In this document: positions 46,901 through 59,650 of the stretch, in pieces
How positions within the stretch are numbered: the stretch's first letter is position 1
Layout of the letters: every line of letters starts with the position of its first letter
Source of the DNA: Ascaphus truei
Lineage: Eukaryota > Chordata > Amphibia > Anura > Ascaphidae
Assembly: GCA_036426205.1 (NCBI GenBank)
Contig: WSYH01000085.1
Coordinates: 62,001 to 126,000, forward strand
DNA: 64,000 nucleotides
Reading direction: 5' to 3'
Notes under the pieces: model-generated
Told to the model about the DNA's origin: nothing
Databases searched by the model: none
Seen by the model: the letters and a program-made list of their open reading frames with translations, nothing else
Position numbers and translations under genes: made by a program

Positions 46901-47830
46901 TGGGTCGGGGCACTCTTTTTTGTCAGATCTGTTAGGGGTGCAGATATTTCTGAAAAATTGGGGATAAACCGCCGGTAATACCCTGCTAACCCCAAAAGGG
47001 AGCGGACTTGTGTCTTTGTCTGTGGGGTGGGGACTTTCTTTATGGCGGCCACCTTGCTAGCTAGTGGCCTTACTATCCCTCCCCCAACGGCATAGCCCAA
47101 GTAATTTGTAGTGATTTACCCAGGGCACATTTTTTTGGATTTGCAGTGAGCCCTGCTTCTCTTAAGGATGTTAGAACTGCCCTTAACCTTTTTATATGAG
47201 ACTGCCAGTGTCTGCTATAGATGACAATGTCATCCAAGTAGGCCGCGGCATATGCCCTATGGGGTCGTAGTACCTTGTCCATTAACCTTTGGAACGTGGC
47301 TGGAGCCCCATGTAACCCAAATGGCATAGTGACGAATTGGTATAAACCGAGAGGGGTGGCGAAGGCAGTTTTGCATTTGGATTCTTCCGCTAGAGGTATC
47401 TGCCAATATCCTTTTGTGAGATCTAGGGTGGAGATATACTCTGCTTTACCAAGCGAATCAAGCAATTTATCCACCCTAGGCATTGGATATGCATCAAATC
47501 TGGATACAGCATTTACCTTTCGCAGATCCACGCAAAACCTCACCTTCCGATCTGGTTTAGGTCCAATACGATAGGGCTACACCATTCGCTGTGGGACTCC
47601 TCGATCACGCCCAATTCCAACATGTCTATTATCTCCCTCTCTACCAGGTCTTTTCGGCCCTCTGGCAATCTATAGGGACAGGACAGTACTTTTACACCAG
47701 GTTCTGTCTCAATCCTATGGGACACTAAATCAGTCTGCCCTGGCAGCTCAGAAAAAACATCTGGGAACTGGTCACATACATCAAGTAGATCTGACCTTTG
47801 TTCCGTTGTTAACTGCTCTCCCATGGGAAC
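46901..47830 (-). pseudogene. Reverse transcriptase of Gmr1-type element
   Basis: From EQRSDLLDVCDQFPDVF through EIIDMLELGVIEESHSEWCSP, FCVDLRKVN, the catalytic TPLGLYQFVTMPFGL and AAYLDDIVIYS (YLDD box) to the connection LLGLAGYYRRFIPNFS. Frameshifts near 47540 and 47090 break it. Confidence 0.9.
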
Positions 47831-47869
47831 CTGATGGTCAGTGTACGTACTACCCTTTGGAAGCTTTGG

Positions 47870-49037
47870 ACCCAAATCCGTCTCTCCTTCCCGAGGGTGA
47901 ATGAACAGCGAACTCATCGTTTTCCAGGGTTTCAGGAGGTTCACGTGGTAGATTTGTTTACCCTTCCTGGACCCTGGTTGAGAGATCTCATAGTTCACCT
48001 CCCCGGTGCGGCGGAGAACTTGGAAAGGATCCTGCCACTTCGCAAGGAGTTTACTCTCTGATGTCGGTAGTAGTAGCATCACTTGATCCCCAGGTTGGAA
48101 GACCCTCAAGCGAGCATTTTGGTTGTACTGCCTCTCTTGACGTTCTTGAGCAGATTTGAGGTTTTCCTTCGCAAACTGACCTATCATGTCTAGGCGGTTT
48201 CTAATGTCTATGACATACCGAAGGGTATTCTTGGAGGGGGAGGGCTCCTCCTCCCAAGATTCCTTCAGTAGGTCGAGAATACCCCGAGGTTGGCGTCCAT
48301 ATAGGAGCTCAAACGGGGAGAAGCCTGAGGATGATTGGGGAACTTCTCGTACCGCAAACAACAGGAAAGGGAGAAGTTCATCCCAAGCTCGCTTTTCAGT
48401 GTCCACAAACTTTCTAAGCATAGTTTTTAAAGTACGGTTAAACCTCTCTACCAATCCATCAGTCTGAGGATGGTAGACCGACGGATTTTACCTCCAATAA
48501 CTTCAGGACATCCTGCATTAACTTTGCCATGAAATTTGTTCCCTGGTCAGTTAATATTACTTGGGGAAGTCCTACCCTAGAAAACAGTTCTAACAGCCTG
48601 TGAGCAACCTGTTTAGCAGTGGCTGATCTCAGAGGGAAGGCCTCAGGATACCTGGTGGCATAATCAACAACAACGAGTATAAATTTATGTCCCTTCGCAG
48701 AGGGTTCTAAAGGTCCGACCAGATCTACCCCAATTCTCTCGAATGGGGCGGCTACCAAGGGCAGAGGAACCAAAGGAGCCGGCTTCTGTCCTTTTTGGCT
48801 AGTTAACTGGCATTCAGGACATGTCTCACATAGTTTCATGATGTCACCATGTATGCCTGGCCAGTAAAACCAGGACGAGATGCGGTCCGTGGTCTTATCT
48901 CTGCCCAAATGACCACTCCATGGGAGAGTATGGGCTAGGGTAAACACTGTTTTAATCAACCCTTTAGGGACTAGCATCTGTCGAATGACCTCCCCTGTTT
49001 GTGTAACCTTATTCACACGATATAGGATGTCATTCAA
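47870..49037 (-). pseudogene. Integrase of Gmr1-type element
   Basis: An HHCC-type zinc segment (HLGRDKTTD, WPGIHGDIMKLCETCPEC) is followed by the DDE core with DLVGPL, VVDYATRYPEAFP and LTDQGTNF. Then come ERFNRTLKTMLR, the SPFELLYGR motif and a C-terminal region ending near the RT start. A frameshift near 48457 splits it. Integrase lies upstream of RT, the diagnostic order. Confidence 0.9.
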
Positions 49038-49040
49038 CAG

Positions 49041-49724
49041 TTAAAAATGTGGAAAAACTTTTACACCTTGTTCATCTATTATCTTGTTGTTGACCTGTAC
49101 CACCTTCTCATATTGTCTAGCCAGAGCTGGGTCCTCCCTCTGACTCTGACGGAAGTCAGGAAGATCCAGGTCTGGCAACACTCCCGTATCTATCTGTTCC
49201 CCACCCTGGTCATCCCCGGCCATGACCTGCAGTCCTTTGGGCTGACTAATGTTACCAAAAGTCCCAGCCTTTCTTAACCAGTCCTCTTTTTCCACACGTC
49301 TCTGTTTACGTGTCTTTGGGACATGGTGTCTATGGGGGAAAATCTCTGGGGAAAAAGGGAACAAGTCTCCGGGCTTCTCCGGTACCAGAGAAGTAGGCTC
49401 TGTAGGAGTAGGGGCCAACAATGTTTCGAGGTAGGGCCAGTCTCGGCCAAGTAGAACAGGAGCAGGTAGCCAGGGAGCAACTCCCACTAGTAGGCTAGCC
49501 TCTTGATCCTGGATACGCAGTGTAACGTTCGCCGTCGGGTATCTCTTTGTATCCCCACCAATACACTCGAAATTCCAAGGAGAGTCATAAAATAGTCTAT
49601 TGCTTGGAATTAGGCCCTCTAGGATCAGAGTTTTTCCATAGCCCGAGTCCAGCATGGCATTTACTTTTGTCCCCTCCAGAGATCCGATGGGACTAACCAC
49701 GGATTGTGGTCCCCTCGGAGACAA
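49041..49724 (-). pseudogene. Aspartic protease region of Gmr1-type element
   Basis: AMLDSGYGKTLI carries the DSG catalytic motif and LLGRDWPYL the second conserved segment. It runs in the same frame as integrase, separated only by TAA at 49041-49043. It would process the polyprotein. Confidence 0.75.
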
Positions 49725-49763
49725 GCTGTGGAAATGGTTCTGCCATATGAACAGTCCATTTCC

Positions 49764-50084
49764 TCATCTCCTGAGTCCGCAAACTTGGTCGTCCGTGGAA
49801 GCTCTCGACGGGGCTCGGTGTTTGGACCTCTCTGCTGTTGGATGGGGTCCTCCCTTCTGGTTGGTGGGGTTATCCTCTCCACCGGGTGGGTTATTTGGAA
49901 TCCCTGGTCTGCCTGGTGTTGGGCCTTCGACCAGCAGTTGGAGTAGCTTTTCCTCTCGCCGGGCCAGTTGCTCATCTTGCTGGGCTTGTCGCTCATCTTG
50001 CTGGGCTTGTCGCTCTGCTTGCTTCTCTGGTAGCTGGAGCTGTTGCTCAAGGAACTGAGAAAAAAAATTCTCCATTTTTTCCAT
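49764..50084 (-). pseudogene. Short gag remnant
   Basis: Starts MEKMENFFSQFLEQ, then a Gln/Glu-rich helical stretch (AERQAQQDERQAQQDEQ) and a Pro-rich tail. No capsid major homology region and no CCHC zinc knuckle are present, so most of gag appears deleted. Confidence 0.55.
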
Positions 50085-50128
50085 TTTTTTTTTTTTGTGT
50101 GGCCCTTCAGATACAGGGGCCGTCCGAC

Positions 50129-50146
50129 ATCCCACTTCTGACACCA
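50129..50146 (-). promoter_or_regulatory. Primer binding site, tRNA-Leu type
   Basis: On the - strand TGGTGTCAGAAGTGGGAT lies two bases inside the 5' LTR. It is complementary to the 3' end expected of a leucine tRNA (..CTGACACCA). Confidence 0.65.
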
Positions 50147-50148
50147 CC

Positions 50149-50668
50149 TGTGGCAGGACGGCCTGTAGCCGAGGTCAGGGAACAGTCCACACGCATAGTT
50201 TCAGGATAAATAAAAACGTTCAGTGGCTTTATTTCTCCACAGTAACATAACATGCGGGTACACTGTCCCTTTAACAAAATAAATCCTGCTCCACTTTGGG
50301 AGAAAAACTGACTAATAAAACAGCAGACCTATCTAGCAGGCTGGCTGGCTAAACCAGAACCAAACCATAAGGGTACTTTAAGCAGTCAGTAAACAAATGA
50401 ATAATCCTTACTTTAGTTGAAGTAGTCTTTGGTGAAATCCCTCTGGCTAAGGGCTCACGCAGCAGTGTGCTTCTCTCTCTATCTCTCTCTCTCTGGCAGC
50501 TACTGCCAGTCACATGATCCTTTATCTACCTTGCTGGCTCTCAGGTGTCAGCTAAAGAGTTCTGATTTCCTAACTTCCACCTGAGTTAACCCTTATGAGT
50601 GCTGGATGAAGCACTCAGACATATGTCTCCCAGGCGTAACTGATAGGAGTTGACTTCACTCTGTCACA
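50149..50668 (-). repeat. 5' LTR of Gmr1-type element
   Basis: Same termini as the 3' LTR (TGTGGCAGG..CTGTCACA). As the upstream LTR for a - strand element it would hold the promoter. Confidence 0.92.
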
Positions 50669-50673
50669 CACAC

Positions 50674-51940
50674 ACAATACATGTTATCAGGAAACACTAC
50701 ATCTTCTGTGACAATAACTGATGTGAAGTTCATCACATGTGAAAGGCATTTATTTTGCATGGCAAATTAAATTCTTCAAATGTACACATTATATGGGCTG
50801 CACCTCATACACTCACCTTCCATTCTTGATGATGACCTTGATGAGACAGGTGATGAGACATGTTCAGTGTCAGGTGACACAGGAGCAACTATATAGAAGA
50901 ATAACATCAGAATGTAATTGTCATGTGTACATAATTAACATGACGTATCTGTAGTGGGAGTAGTTATGGCTAAATATCAGCATCACATAACGAAATCACA
51001 ATGATATGGTTGGGCAATCTGTAAATTATCCATCTTAACATAAATGTACATGTGAACCTAATCGGCACATTTATTTTAAACACCATACAACATACAATGT
51101 TCATGCAGGAATGCGTTGTAAAAATAAGTGTTCTGTTGTACATACACTGCATATGTTGTGTAGTAATCTAAGTAGAATAATGTACATCACTACCATGAAA
51201 GCAAAGTTGACTCTGCTTAGAATTCAGCACCTAATTGTGGAAATGTGTATGAATGTGTTTAGAGATCTGTCCGAACATTTAAGAGAAGCAGGTGTAGCGC
51301 TCAATGTGGCTGACACTCAGCAACATATGCAGTGTGTCGCTCACAGATGGTACTGGTGTGAAAATGTGGCGTATCAATAACGTTAAAAGAATATATGAGT
51401 GAACGAATGACTAACGTACGTTTTAATATATAGTGGACTGGTGGGTGAAAGTATTCAGATAATTACCATTTCAAATGAATGTGATGAACTTCTGTTCACC
51501 TTGTCAGCTTCTAACAACTGTAGTCCCTCCCCCAAGACGTGACACCACCCTGACCTTTTATTTGCTTCTACCATCTGTAAGCCGTCCCACAAGATTTGAC
51601 CTACCATGACCCTGTGATCTGGCTCTGTGCCTGACACCACCCTCTCTGTTCACCTCTATGCTGTGATTACATATTAATTGCAGCTTGTTTCACACACCAG
51701 TACATGAGCGAAATAAAAATATGAAGTGAGCTACATATGATCACAATTAAATACCATATGGCACATGTTCCTATTTATGCTCACATTATACTACATGAAG
51801 CGAAAAAAGAGCTTTAATAAAACAACTAAATTTGTTTGTGCAAATTATTTATGTTCGCCTTTGAATGCTGAATATTCCATGCAAGACTTGATTAGGCAGT
51901 AATGGCCTGTTTATAGGTGTAACATAGATTAATCACTAAT
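50674..51940. other. Harbinger intronic sequence, AT-rich
   Basis: Apart from Myb exon 3 (50817-50888), no coding feature. Two CTTCTAACAACTGTAGTCCC-like segments near 51510 and 51570 form a short direct repeat. Confidence 0.35.
50817..50888 (-). pseudogene. Myb-like gene exon 3
   Basis: 72 nt between a TATATAG acceptor and a GTGAGTG donor, encoding APVSPDTEHVSSPVSSRS and a few more residues. Assigned by splice borders and by the Ser/Pro composition shared with exon 4. Confidence 0.45.
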
Positions 51941-51969
51941 ATAGATTATATATATATATATAATATATA

Positions 51970-52039
<70 letters not shown>
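51941..52039. repeat. (TA)n tract
   Basis: About 95 bp of TA repeats next to the TIR element at 52040. Confidence 0.95.
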
Positions 52040-52041
<2 letters not shown>

Positions 52042-52754
52042 AACACAAAAAGAAAACCTCTAAAAAGCACTCAGACAAGTATATGCAAAAATAGTAATGG
52101 TTATTTATTAAATCAAAAATAATGAAAGACACAAACAGCTGACTGAAGAGCCTGCCTGACTGAATAAATCAGAAAATCATACAGATAAACCAAAAAAAAC
52201 CCACAAATGTACAATATTGTAAACCCAGCATGAATGATACAGTATCAAAAAAGTGAGTGATCACTTACTGTATGGGAACATAGTTCCCACAGTGAAGACA
52301 AAAGACCGGCCGGCCGGCTATAATCAATGATACTGAGCTGAAGGTAGTAGAATATTAACCCTTGAAAATTAAGCAAAATACAATGTTGTGAAGTAAATAA
52401 CAGGTGTGCTATACCAATATGCAGGATATTAAATGACAGAACCTGTGTTTGCCTATTGCCATACATAATGCATATCATATGGAAGCATGTTAAATAAGTA
52501 CTTCAGTGATCCAAATACATATATCACAATGATGGGAAACAAAGGAAGATACTCACCTCCTTATTGGCAAGGCAGTGCAGTCTCAGGCAAGCACAACCCA
52601 CAAAAAACAATTTCCATGGATGGGTAAAAAAAGAAATTTGTCCCAATAGAGTGTCAGCAGGCAGGGTCAGCAGCAGCAACAATTAAAAAAGTCCCACAAT
52701 GCGTTTCGCCCGCTAAGGATTCTTCACAGGTGTGAGGTTTTCTTTTTTGTGTTT
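52040..52754. mobile_element. Non-autonomous TIR element with GCGAAACGC motif
   Basis: Ends are TAAACACAAAAAGAAAACC and the inverse GGTTTTCTTTTTTGTGTTTA, with TA at the edges. Near the right end, on the - strand, GAAGAATCCTTAGCGGG is followed by CGAAACGCATTG, similar to the core of the unit palindromes. No open frame of interest. Confidence 0.65.
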
Positions 52755-52938
52755 ATACATTTACCCTTTCCTCTAGCACCGCCTAGTAGTTAACGTGTTT
52801 TCTGTGATTTCTTTCTCAGATTTACTTTTTCTGGTTAAGATAGGTTTAGACATTGCATATATTAATTGGCAGTTGATGCGGTATTCACCCCCTGTGTATG
52901 ATATATATATATATGTATATATATATATATTATATGTA

Positions 52939-53303
52939 TACAGCAGCGGCAGCTCTTATTCGAGCAAAAGCCGCTGGCTGTATGTGGCTGGGAAGCGGGT
53001 AGCCGCGGCGCGTGGCGGCGCACTGTGACGTCACAGTCACATGCGCTCCCGGCTTCCCCATCTTCCCCGTCTTCCCCAGGCTTCCCCGACACCCCTGGAG
53101 ATGAAATTAAGGTAAGCGGGGGTTCGGGGAAGCAGAGGGGCAGAGCAGAAGGGGTACAGGGGTCCGGAAGGGTTGTAAATTGAGCGCGATGGGAGGGGGG
53201 GTGAGTGGGGGAACGCGGCGGCGCGCGTGCATTACTGGCGGCGCTGGGGCAGATCCCGGCATGCCGCCGGTATTTAGTGCAATAAGATATGTGTCGTACT
53301 GTA
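52939..53303. mobile_element. GC-rich MITE, TACAGCAGCGGCAG end
   Basis: The left end is TACAGCAGCGGCAGCTC followed by TTATTCGAGCAAA; the inverted right end is TACAGTACGACAC. The interior is homologous to the element at 57652-58012 in reverse orientation (CCGGCATGCCGCCGG, GGGGAAGCAGAGGGGCAGAG shared). Inserted in a TA tract. Confidence 0.65.
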
Positions 53304-53701
53304 TATGTATATATGTATCGACACATACATGAAATAGTGAATTATGCATTTGTGTGCACAGACACAGTATAACGAAGTTATACATTACTGTGACAAAGAA
53401 TGAGTGCGGGTGTGCTTGTGGTTATGCATGTAAACCCATTGTTTGTAAAAAGATTCACACATACATTCAGCTTTCAACTATAGGGCAAAGATGTTGAATG
53501 CTTTCTAATGTAGAAGGTTGCAGTGTGTGTTATTTGGAAGATCATTACACATAATCCCTTCATGCAGGTCAAGTTGTGTATGTTTACTCATAATGATGTC
53601 ATCCATAATAGCTGAGCCAATACATGTTTCCAAACACACATAGATATATATATAAAAATGTTTTTGTTTTTTTAGGACAACTATATATAAATATATATAT
53701 A
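53304..53701. other. AT-rich intronic filler
   Basis: No gene or clear repeat between two MITEs. Confidence 0.3.
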
Positions 53702-54053
53702 TACAGTAGAGGCAACGTTTATTCTAACATTTGCCGTAAACTAGCCGGGTTACATTCTGGGTATGTGCTGGGTATGTGCTTGGTATGTTCTGGGCTAGTT
53801 TGAGGCACGTTTAAGGTATTTCTGCATTGACTAACGACCCATAGGATTAACACAGCAGGGATCCCTGGCAGTCCAATTCAGTTTGAATGGGACTGCCAGG
53901 GACCCCCGCTGTTAATCTGATAGGCAATTAATCAATGCAGAAATGCTGGGGCTAGTTTAAGGAAAGTTAAGGCATGTATTCAGAATGTACTGGGTGTTTC
54001 CTGGTTTTTTGGGGAATTGCCACTGCTTTTTGTTCGAATAAGAGTTGCTCTCA

Positions 54054-54058
<5 letters not shown>
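53702..54058. mobile_element. MITE, TACAGTAGAGGCAAC end
   Basis: The left end is TACAGTAGAGGCAACG followed by TTTATTCTAACA; the inverted right end is TACAGTGAGAGCAACTC followed by TTATTCGAAC. Contains an internal inverted pair around CCCTGGCAGTCC (53865 and 53895). TA flanks. Confidence 0.65.
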
Positions 54059-54093
<35 letters not shown>

Positions 54094-54450
54094 TATATAT
54101 GAAACAAAACAAAAATACAAAGGAGCGCCTACTATAAACAACCTGCCTAACTGTGAGTATGTATGCTACTGTGTTGATACAACCAATGGGGTGGCCAGGG
54201 GTGGTAATATAAAAAAAGATCCTATGTTATAAAGATGATGCATATAATAAAAAAAAAAACTTTAATAAAAATGCTATATAAAAAATTGAAAAATACTAAA
54301 AATATAAAAATAAAAGATATTGAATGATATTAACAACTTAGGTGAATACCAAAAAAAGAACCTTAAAAAACATAGAGTCCCGTTCCAATAAAGTGCATCC
54401 AGGTAATGGCAGCCCGTTTGAAAGGGATCACAACTCCCTTGAAAATACCT

Positions 54451-55154
<704 letters not shown>

Positions 55155-55262
55155 CAGATATACATGTAGGTATGCTTATAATGGGAAGAAACTATAAGTT
55201 TCAGCGGAAATATAGATAAGGACTGTAACATACGACACGCGTAGTACAGTAACATTTGTCAC

Positions 55263-56369
55263 CTGGTGGAAATGGAGCAGAATAAATTCCGATATCTCTG
55301 TCCCCTGGCAAACCCTCCACAACGACAGGAAGAAATTTTTCCCGCATCTGCTCCTCCAATGGAGTTAACATTAGAGCTTGTGCTGGTGGCCCACCTCCAG
55401 TGGCAGAAGCATGCATGCATTGTGCTTGGATTTTTTTCTTTAAGTTTGCCCTGATATCATCGAATCTCTTCCGACAATTCGCCCGTTCCCTGACATGATT
55501 CCCACACGCAGACACAGCCAATGTTATTTGATCCCACATTTCTTTTTTTGATGCTGAACTTGTCCGCCCTTGAAATACATACAAAATATATGACGTTAAT
55601 TATTATTAGAAAAACGAGCAGTTTCCTAAACTGCTACCTGTTCCAAGAGATACCAAACATGCTGGTTTAGGTTGAATTTGTGTACCACATTAGCATTTAC
55701 GTGGAAACATACAAATCTAAGGGAGCTTGCATGAATATTGTATGAACTTTGGCAAACTTTTTAGACTGATTGTTATGGTCATTATAAAGCATGAAGGATT
55801 ATGTGTGTAACAATTAAATTAATTGATAGATATTGGAGAATAATAGTTTGATATTAAGACATCTCACATGACATAGGATAACATGTCTTTTAACAATCAA
55901 TGCAAAGATAGACTTACCTAGTAAATGCCCATACAGAGAGTCATAGTGCTCCAAAATCCCTGTGACAAGAACTCTGTTTTCCTCTTCATGAAACGAGGAT
56001 TACGTGGCCGCTCCACACGTTTTCTCCAACCACGTGCAGCCACAGAGCTTGGCTGCTGCTGACTGGACTCTCCTTCTTCCAATGGAAGAGACTCCAAAAG
56101 CGGGCCACCACCAACCACCCCACCACCAGACACCCCAGCAGCACCAGCAACAGACACCCCGCAGCACCAGCAACAGACACCCCAGCAGCACCAGCAACAG
56201 AACCACCACCAGCACTCGCACTCACAGCAACACCACTCGCACTCCCAGCAAAACCAGTCGCACTCGCAGCAACAGCACTCCCCTGAATCCTACGTTCACT
56301 CAGACGCGTACTCACACGACTACCAGTACCACTCACACCAGCATCACTCCTTCCACGCCTTTCGGCCAT
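55263..56369 (-). pseudogene. Myb-like gene exons 1 and 2 (DNA-binding part)
   Basis: Exon 1 begins MAERRGRSDAGVSG and has an Ala/Ser/Gly-rich repeat (VAGAAGVS) in which one base has been lost near 56157. It then encodes a basic segment and the start of the trihelix domain, with a second frame change around NPRF (about 55980). A GTAAGT donor follows at 55917. Exon 2 (55568-55263) supplies SKKEMWDQITLAVSACGNHV and CRKRFDDIRANLKKKI, then a Pro-rich stretch up to a GTGACA donor. Intron 1 (55569-55917) is AT-rich and empty. Confidence 0.7.
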
Positions 56370-56530
56370 ACCTTAGCACTCACAAAGAACAGAAAATAAA
56401 TTTAAAGACAATCGCACTGAACACTTACAAAGTGAAAACAAGAAAAATATGTTAACAAAACAACACAGGACAAACCTCTCACAATACACAACAACTCTCT
56501 CAGTCAATCTGAAATATATAAATCGCCCAG

Positions 56531-56563
<33 letters not shown>

Positions 56564-56837
56564 TCCCAACAACACAGAGAATGAATAAAAATACACGCTG
56601 CCTTTAAATGGGCCGCTCAATCAAATACATGCTTGCTTCGGCAGATTCAGCAAGAACTTTCATTGGCGAACCTAACACCACCTCGCCATGCACGCCGATA
56701 CACCTGTGTGTGATCGGCAAATCATCAGCAGAGTGGGAACAAATGTTTTCGGCTTGATTCGGAAGGGATTCGGCACTTATTGCATACGGCGAGGGAAAAT
56801 CGACACAATCATGCCGATAAGGAACACTTGGCGAGAG

Positions 56838-56867
56838 GACTTTTTCGGCGCTTACTGCATAGAGCCC
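56838..56867 (-). repeat. Harbinger right terminal inverted repeat
   Basis: Read inward: GGGCTCTATGCAGTAAGCG then CCGAAAAAGTCC. GGCA/TGCCGA words recur inward to about 56690. Followed by AAA outside. Confidence 0.6.
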
Positions 56868-56870
56868 AAA

Positions 56871-57651
56871 GTCAGAAATGTTATGACTGTTATATCAGTG
56901 TGAATAAATGCCACTAGTAGCACTGCGTAACTGTCTGACTTTCTGAAAGAGTTGAGTAATTCAGTAACAACAACAACAACAATAATTAATTAACTCAACT
57001 GGTGAAATAGGCTGACTGTCTGAGATAAATAAAGCTCAACTAAGATTTGAGACTGCATAATTAGGCACAGTCTCAGACTGACAGGCCTGCCAATTGCCAC
57101 TGTCAGTATCACAGCAGGCCTGCTGTCATGTCAGTGGCTTTTGGTTTTGTTATTTTATCTCCTTGAAACAGCAAAGAGATTGGGCACTCTATAAATAAAT
57201 TTAATGTCAATAGAAGACAGCAAAAACACCAATGTTTTGGTCCACAAGTCGGACATTCATCAGTACATGTAAAATAATTCAGCTATTTATAGACTAACCA
57301 TAAAACATCATCAGTATCGCATCTCCCGAAGGCACGTGGCACCTTAAATCATTGCGGGGGGAAGTCAGCGGTCACAGAGGATGGCCACACCCCAAACCAA
57401 ACCTTTTCTAACTGGTAGAAATAAGCAGAAAAATCAGAGGCCGATCAATGAGCAAAACATATACATAATAAAGCTTAAAATCTTACAATCTAAATAGCCA
57501 GTCCCATGATGGTGCTAGCTAATAGAAACTCACAAATGTATACATAATTGTAAACAAATCTAATATAACTTATAAACCTATAGAACAAAAAATGGAAGGG
57601 GGGGTGGGGAAACCCAGCACTCAAATGAGAAAAATAAAGTAAATTGACAAA
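56871..57651. other. Non-coding flank right of Harbinger
   Basis: No gene. A CAACAACAACAA run near 56967 and otherwise unassigned repeat-like sequence. Confidence 0.3.
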
Positions 57652-58012
57652 TACAGTAGCGGCAGCTTTTATTTGAACAAATGCCGGCGGCATGCCGGGA
57701 TCTACTCCGGCTGCCGCCAGTCAAGACCGCGCGCCGCCGCGTTTCCTACACGCGACCCACCTCCACTTCGCGCGCATTTTATCCCCCCTTCCCGACCCCG
57801 AACACGGCTCCTGCTCTGCCCCTCTGCTTCCCCGCACCCCCGCTTACCTCACTTTAAACTCCATGGGTGTCAGGGAAGCCCGGGGAAGCCGGGGAAGCCG
57901 GGCGCGCACGTGACTGTGACATCACAATGCGCCGCAACAAGCCGCGTCTCCACGCTTCCCGCACGCATCCTGCCGTGCGGGAAGTGTTCAAATAAAATCT
58001 GCCGCTACTGTA
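57652..58012. mobile_element. GC-rich MITE, TACAGTAGCGGCAG ends
   Basis: The clearest member of the family. TACAGTAGCGGCAGC then TTTTATTTGAACA at the left; TGTTCAAATAAAATCTGCCG then CTACTGTA at the right. TA at both edges fits a TA target site. Body homologous to 52939-53303 inverted. Confidence 0.8.
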
Positions 58013-58443
58013 TGTTATAAAGAAATGTGATATTGCCACAATATGACCACACAATATGTATAGATAATCGCAAATGTCAGCTACATACGTACAACTGTAA
58101 GTAACAGCAAATGGAGTGGGAGAACACATGGTGAGGGAAGGGAATAAGGAAAAGACAGGGAAAATGGGAGGGATCAAGACAAAGAAGGGGGGCAACATTT
58201 CTTCTGGCCCATTCCCCAAGACCACAGTGATCAAGGGTACTTCCCTTAAATCCTACAGTATATGGACGGTAACTCCCAACACACTGAACAGCTAAAAACA
58301 AAATACACAATTTGGCAACCTATAAGATAATCTGGTGATCCAAGTGTGGTAACAAATAAATGTATGCCCAATCGAGTCTATTGGCAATTAGACCAACCAA
58401 CGGTAGACTATATCTCAAGGATAACCGATAATTAGCAGAGATA
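58013..58443. other. Unassigned spacer
   Basis: No gene or clear repeat is visible. Confidence 0.3.
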
Positions 58444-58691
58444 GGGGTCTATGCAGTAAGCTGCGAAAAGGCACTTTCGGCATGTTTTTGGTGAGTTGCT
58501 CTCACAGTATGCAGGAAGGCCCGAATACCGGCGAGAGCCACTTTTTATAAAAGGGCGACTAGCCAGTGGGGAGACAGTCTGCCTGCCGAGAAGGGCTTCC
58601 CTGGCGAGATCTGCTTGCAGCAGAGAGATCCGCCACTCTCTCTGCACAAATCTCGCTGGAAAAAAAATATTTTTAAATAAAATTTAATTCA

Positions 58692-58954
58692 TAGTGTAGA
58701 TGTGCAGGGGATCTCCTGAGCTGAACCACATTGGTTTCAGGTCCGGGGACCCCCTGATTCCCGAGATACAGGCCCCGTTATGGGGTGCCGGTATCCCTCT
58801 GCTTTTAAATGTCCCGATCATGTCACCATTGGATGTAAACAAAGCAGAGGGATACCGGCACCCCATAACAGGGCCTGTATCTCGGGCAGCAGGGGGTCCC
58901 CGGACCTAAAGCCAACGCGGTTCAGCTCTGGAGATCCCCTGCACATCTACACTA
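58692..58954. repeat. Palindrome with 115- to 130-bp arms
   Basis: TAGTGTAGATGTGCAGGGGA at the left edge faces its inverse at 58935-58954. CCCGAGATACAGGCCC faces GGGCCTGTATCTCGGG. Short loop near 58823. Confidence 0.85.
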
Positions 58955-59054
58955 GAGTCAAAACACACATATCAATAAACAATAATTAATTACCGTAGCG
59001 GATAGCCGCTATGATAATGAAGCAGCAATAATGTCATTTTTATTAATAGTTTGC

Positions 59055-59650
59055 AGGTGTGTGTGTTGTGTATTGCAATGTTTATTGGAGGCAATTGTCC
59101 CCAATAAACATGCTATTATGCCTTAACCCAATCATTGCCTTAGCGAATAACCGCTATGGTAATGAAGCTGCTTTAATGTATTTTTGTTAATAGTGTGTGG
59201 GAGCAGGGAGTCTCCTGAGCTGAACCACATTGATTTCAGCCTCAGGGACCCCCTGCTTCCCGAGATACAGGCCCTGATATGGGCATCAGGTGCCAGTGTC
59301 GCCGCCAATTTTATTGCATCCATGTCGCGTGACATGTAAATAATGGGATACCGGCACCCGATGCCCCATATCTGGGCCTGTAACTCGGGAATCAGGGGGT
59401 CCCTGAGCCAGAAATCAAAGCGGTTCTGCTCAGGAGAACCCCTGCTCCCGAACAATATTAATAGGTTGAACTTGATGGACGGAAGTCTTTTTTCAACCTC
59501 ATCTACTATGTAACTATGTAATAAAAATACATTAAAGCAGCTTCATTACCTTAGCGGCTATTTGCTAAGGCAAGGAAGGGGTTAAGGCACAATAGCATGT
59601 TTATTGGGGACAATTGGCCCCAATAAACATTGCAATACACAACATACCCA
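59055..59650. repeat. Nested 600-bp palindrome
   Basis: Outer arms (about 59055-59200 and 59518-59645) pair through CAATTGTCCCCAATAAACAT and its inverse. Inside is a second hairpin (59199-59452) related to that at 58692-58954 (CTCCTGAGCTGAACCACATT shared). Confidence 0.75.

Larger units (their letters stand above)
44985..50668 (-). mobile_element. Gmr1-type Ty3/gypsy retrotransposon
   Basis: Two LTRs of about 515 bp bound a 4.65-kb interior and are flanked by CACAC (44980-44984 and 50669-50673). Order along the - strand is gag remnant, protease, integrase, reverse transcriptase, RNase H. Integrase before RT is the copia-like order found in Gmr1-clade Ty3/gypsy elements of deuterostomes. The LTRs are very similar, so insertion is not ancient, yet pol has at least one stop, three frameshifts and an 874-bp insertion. 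A relative starts at 61868. Confidence 0.9.

Noticed and set aside
47275..48467. + strand frames over the retrotransposon
   Set aside because: Antisense shadows of integrase and reverse transcriptase.
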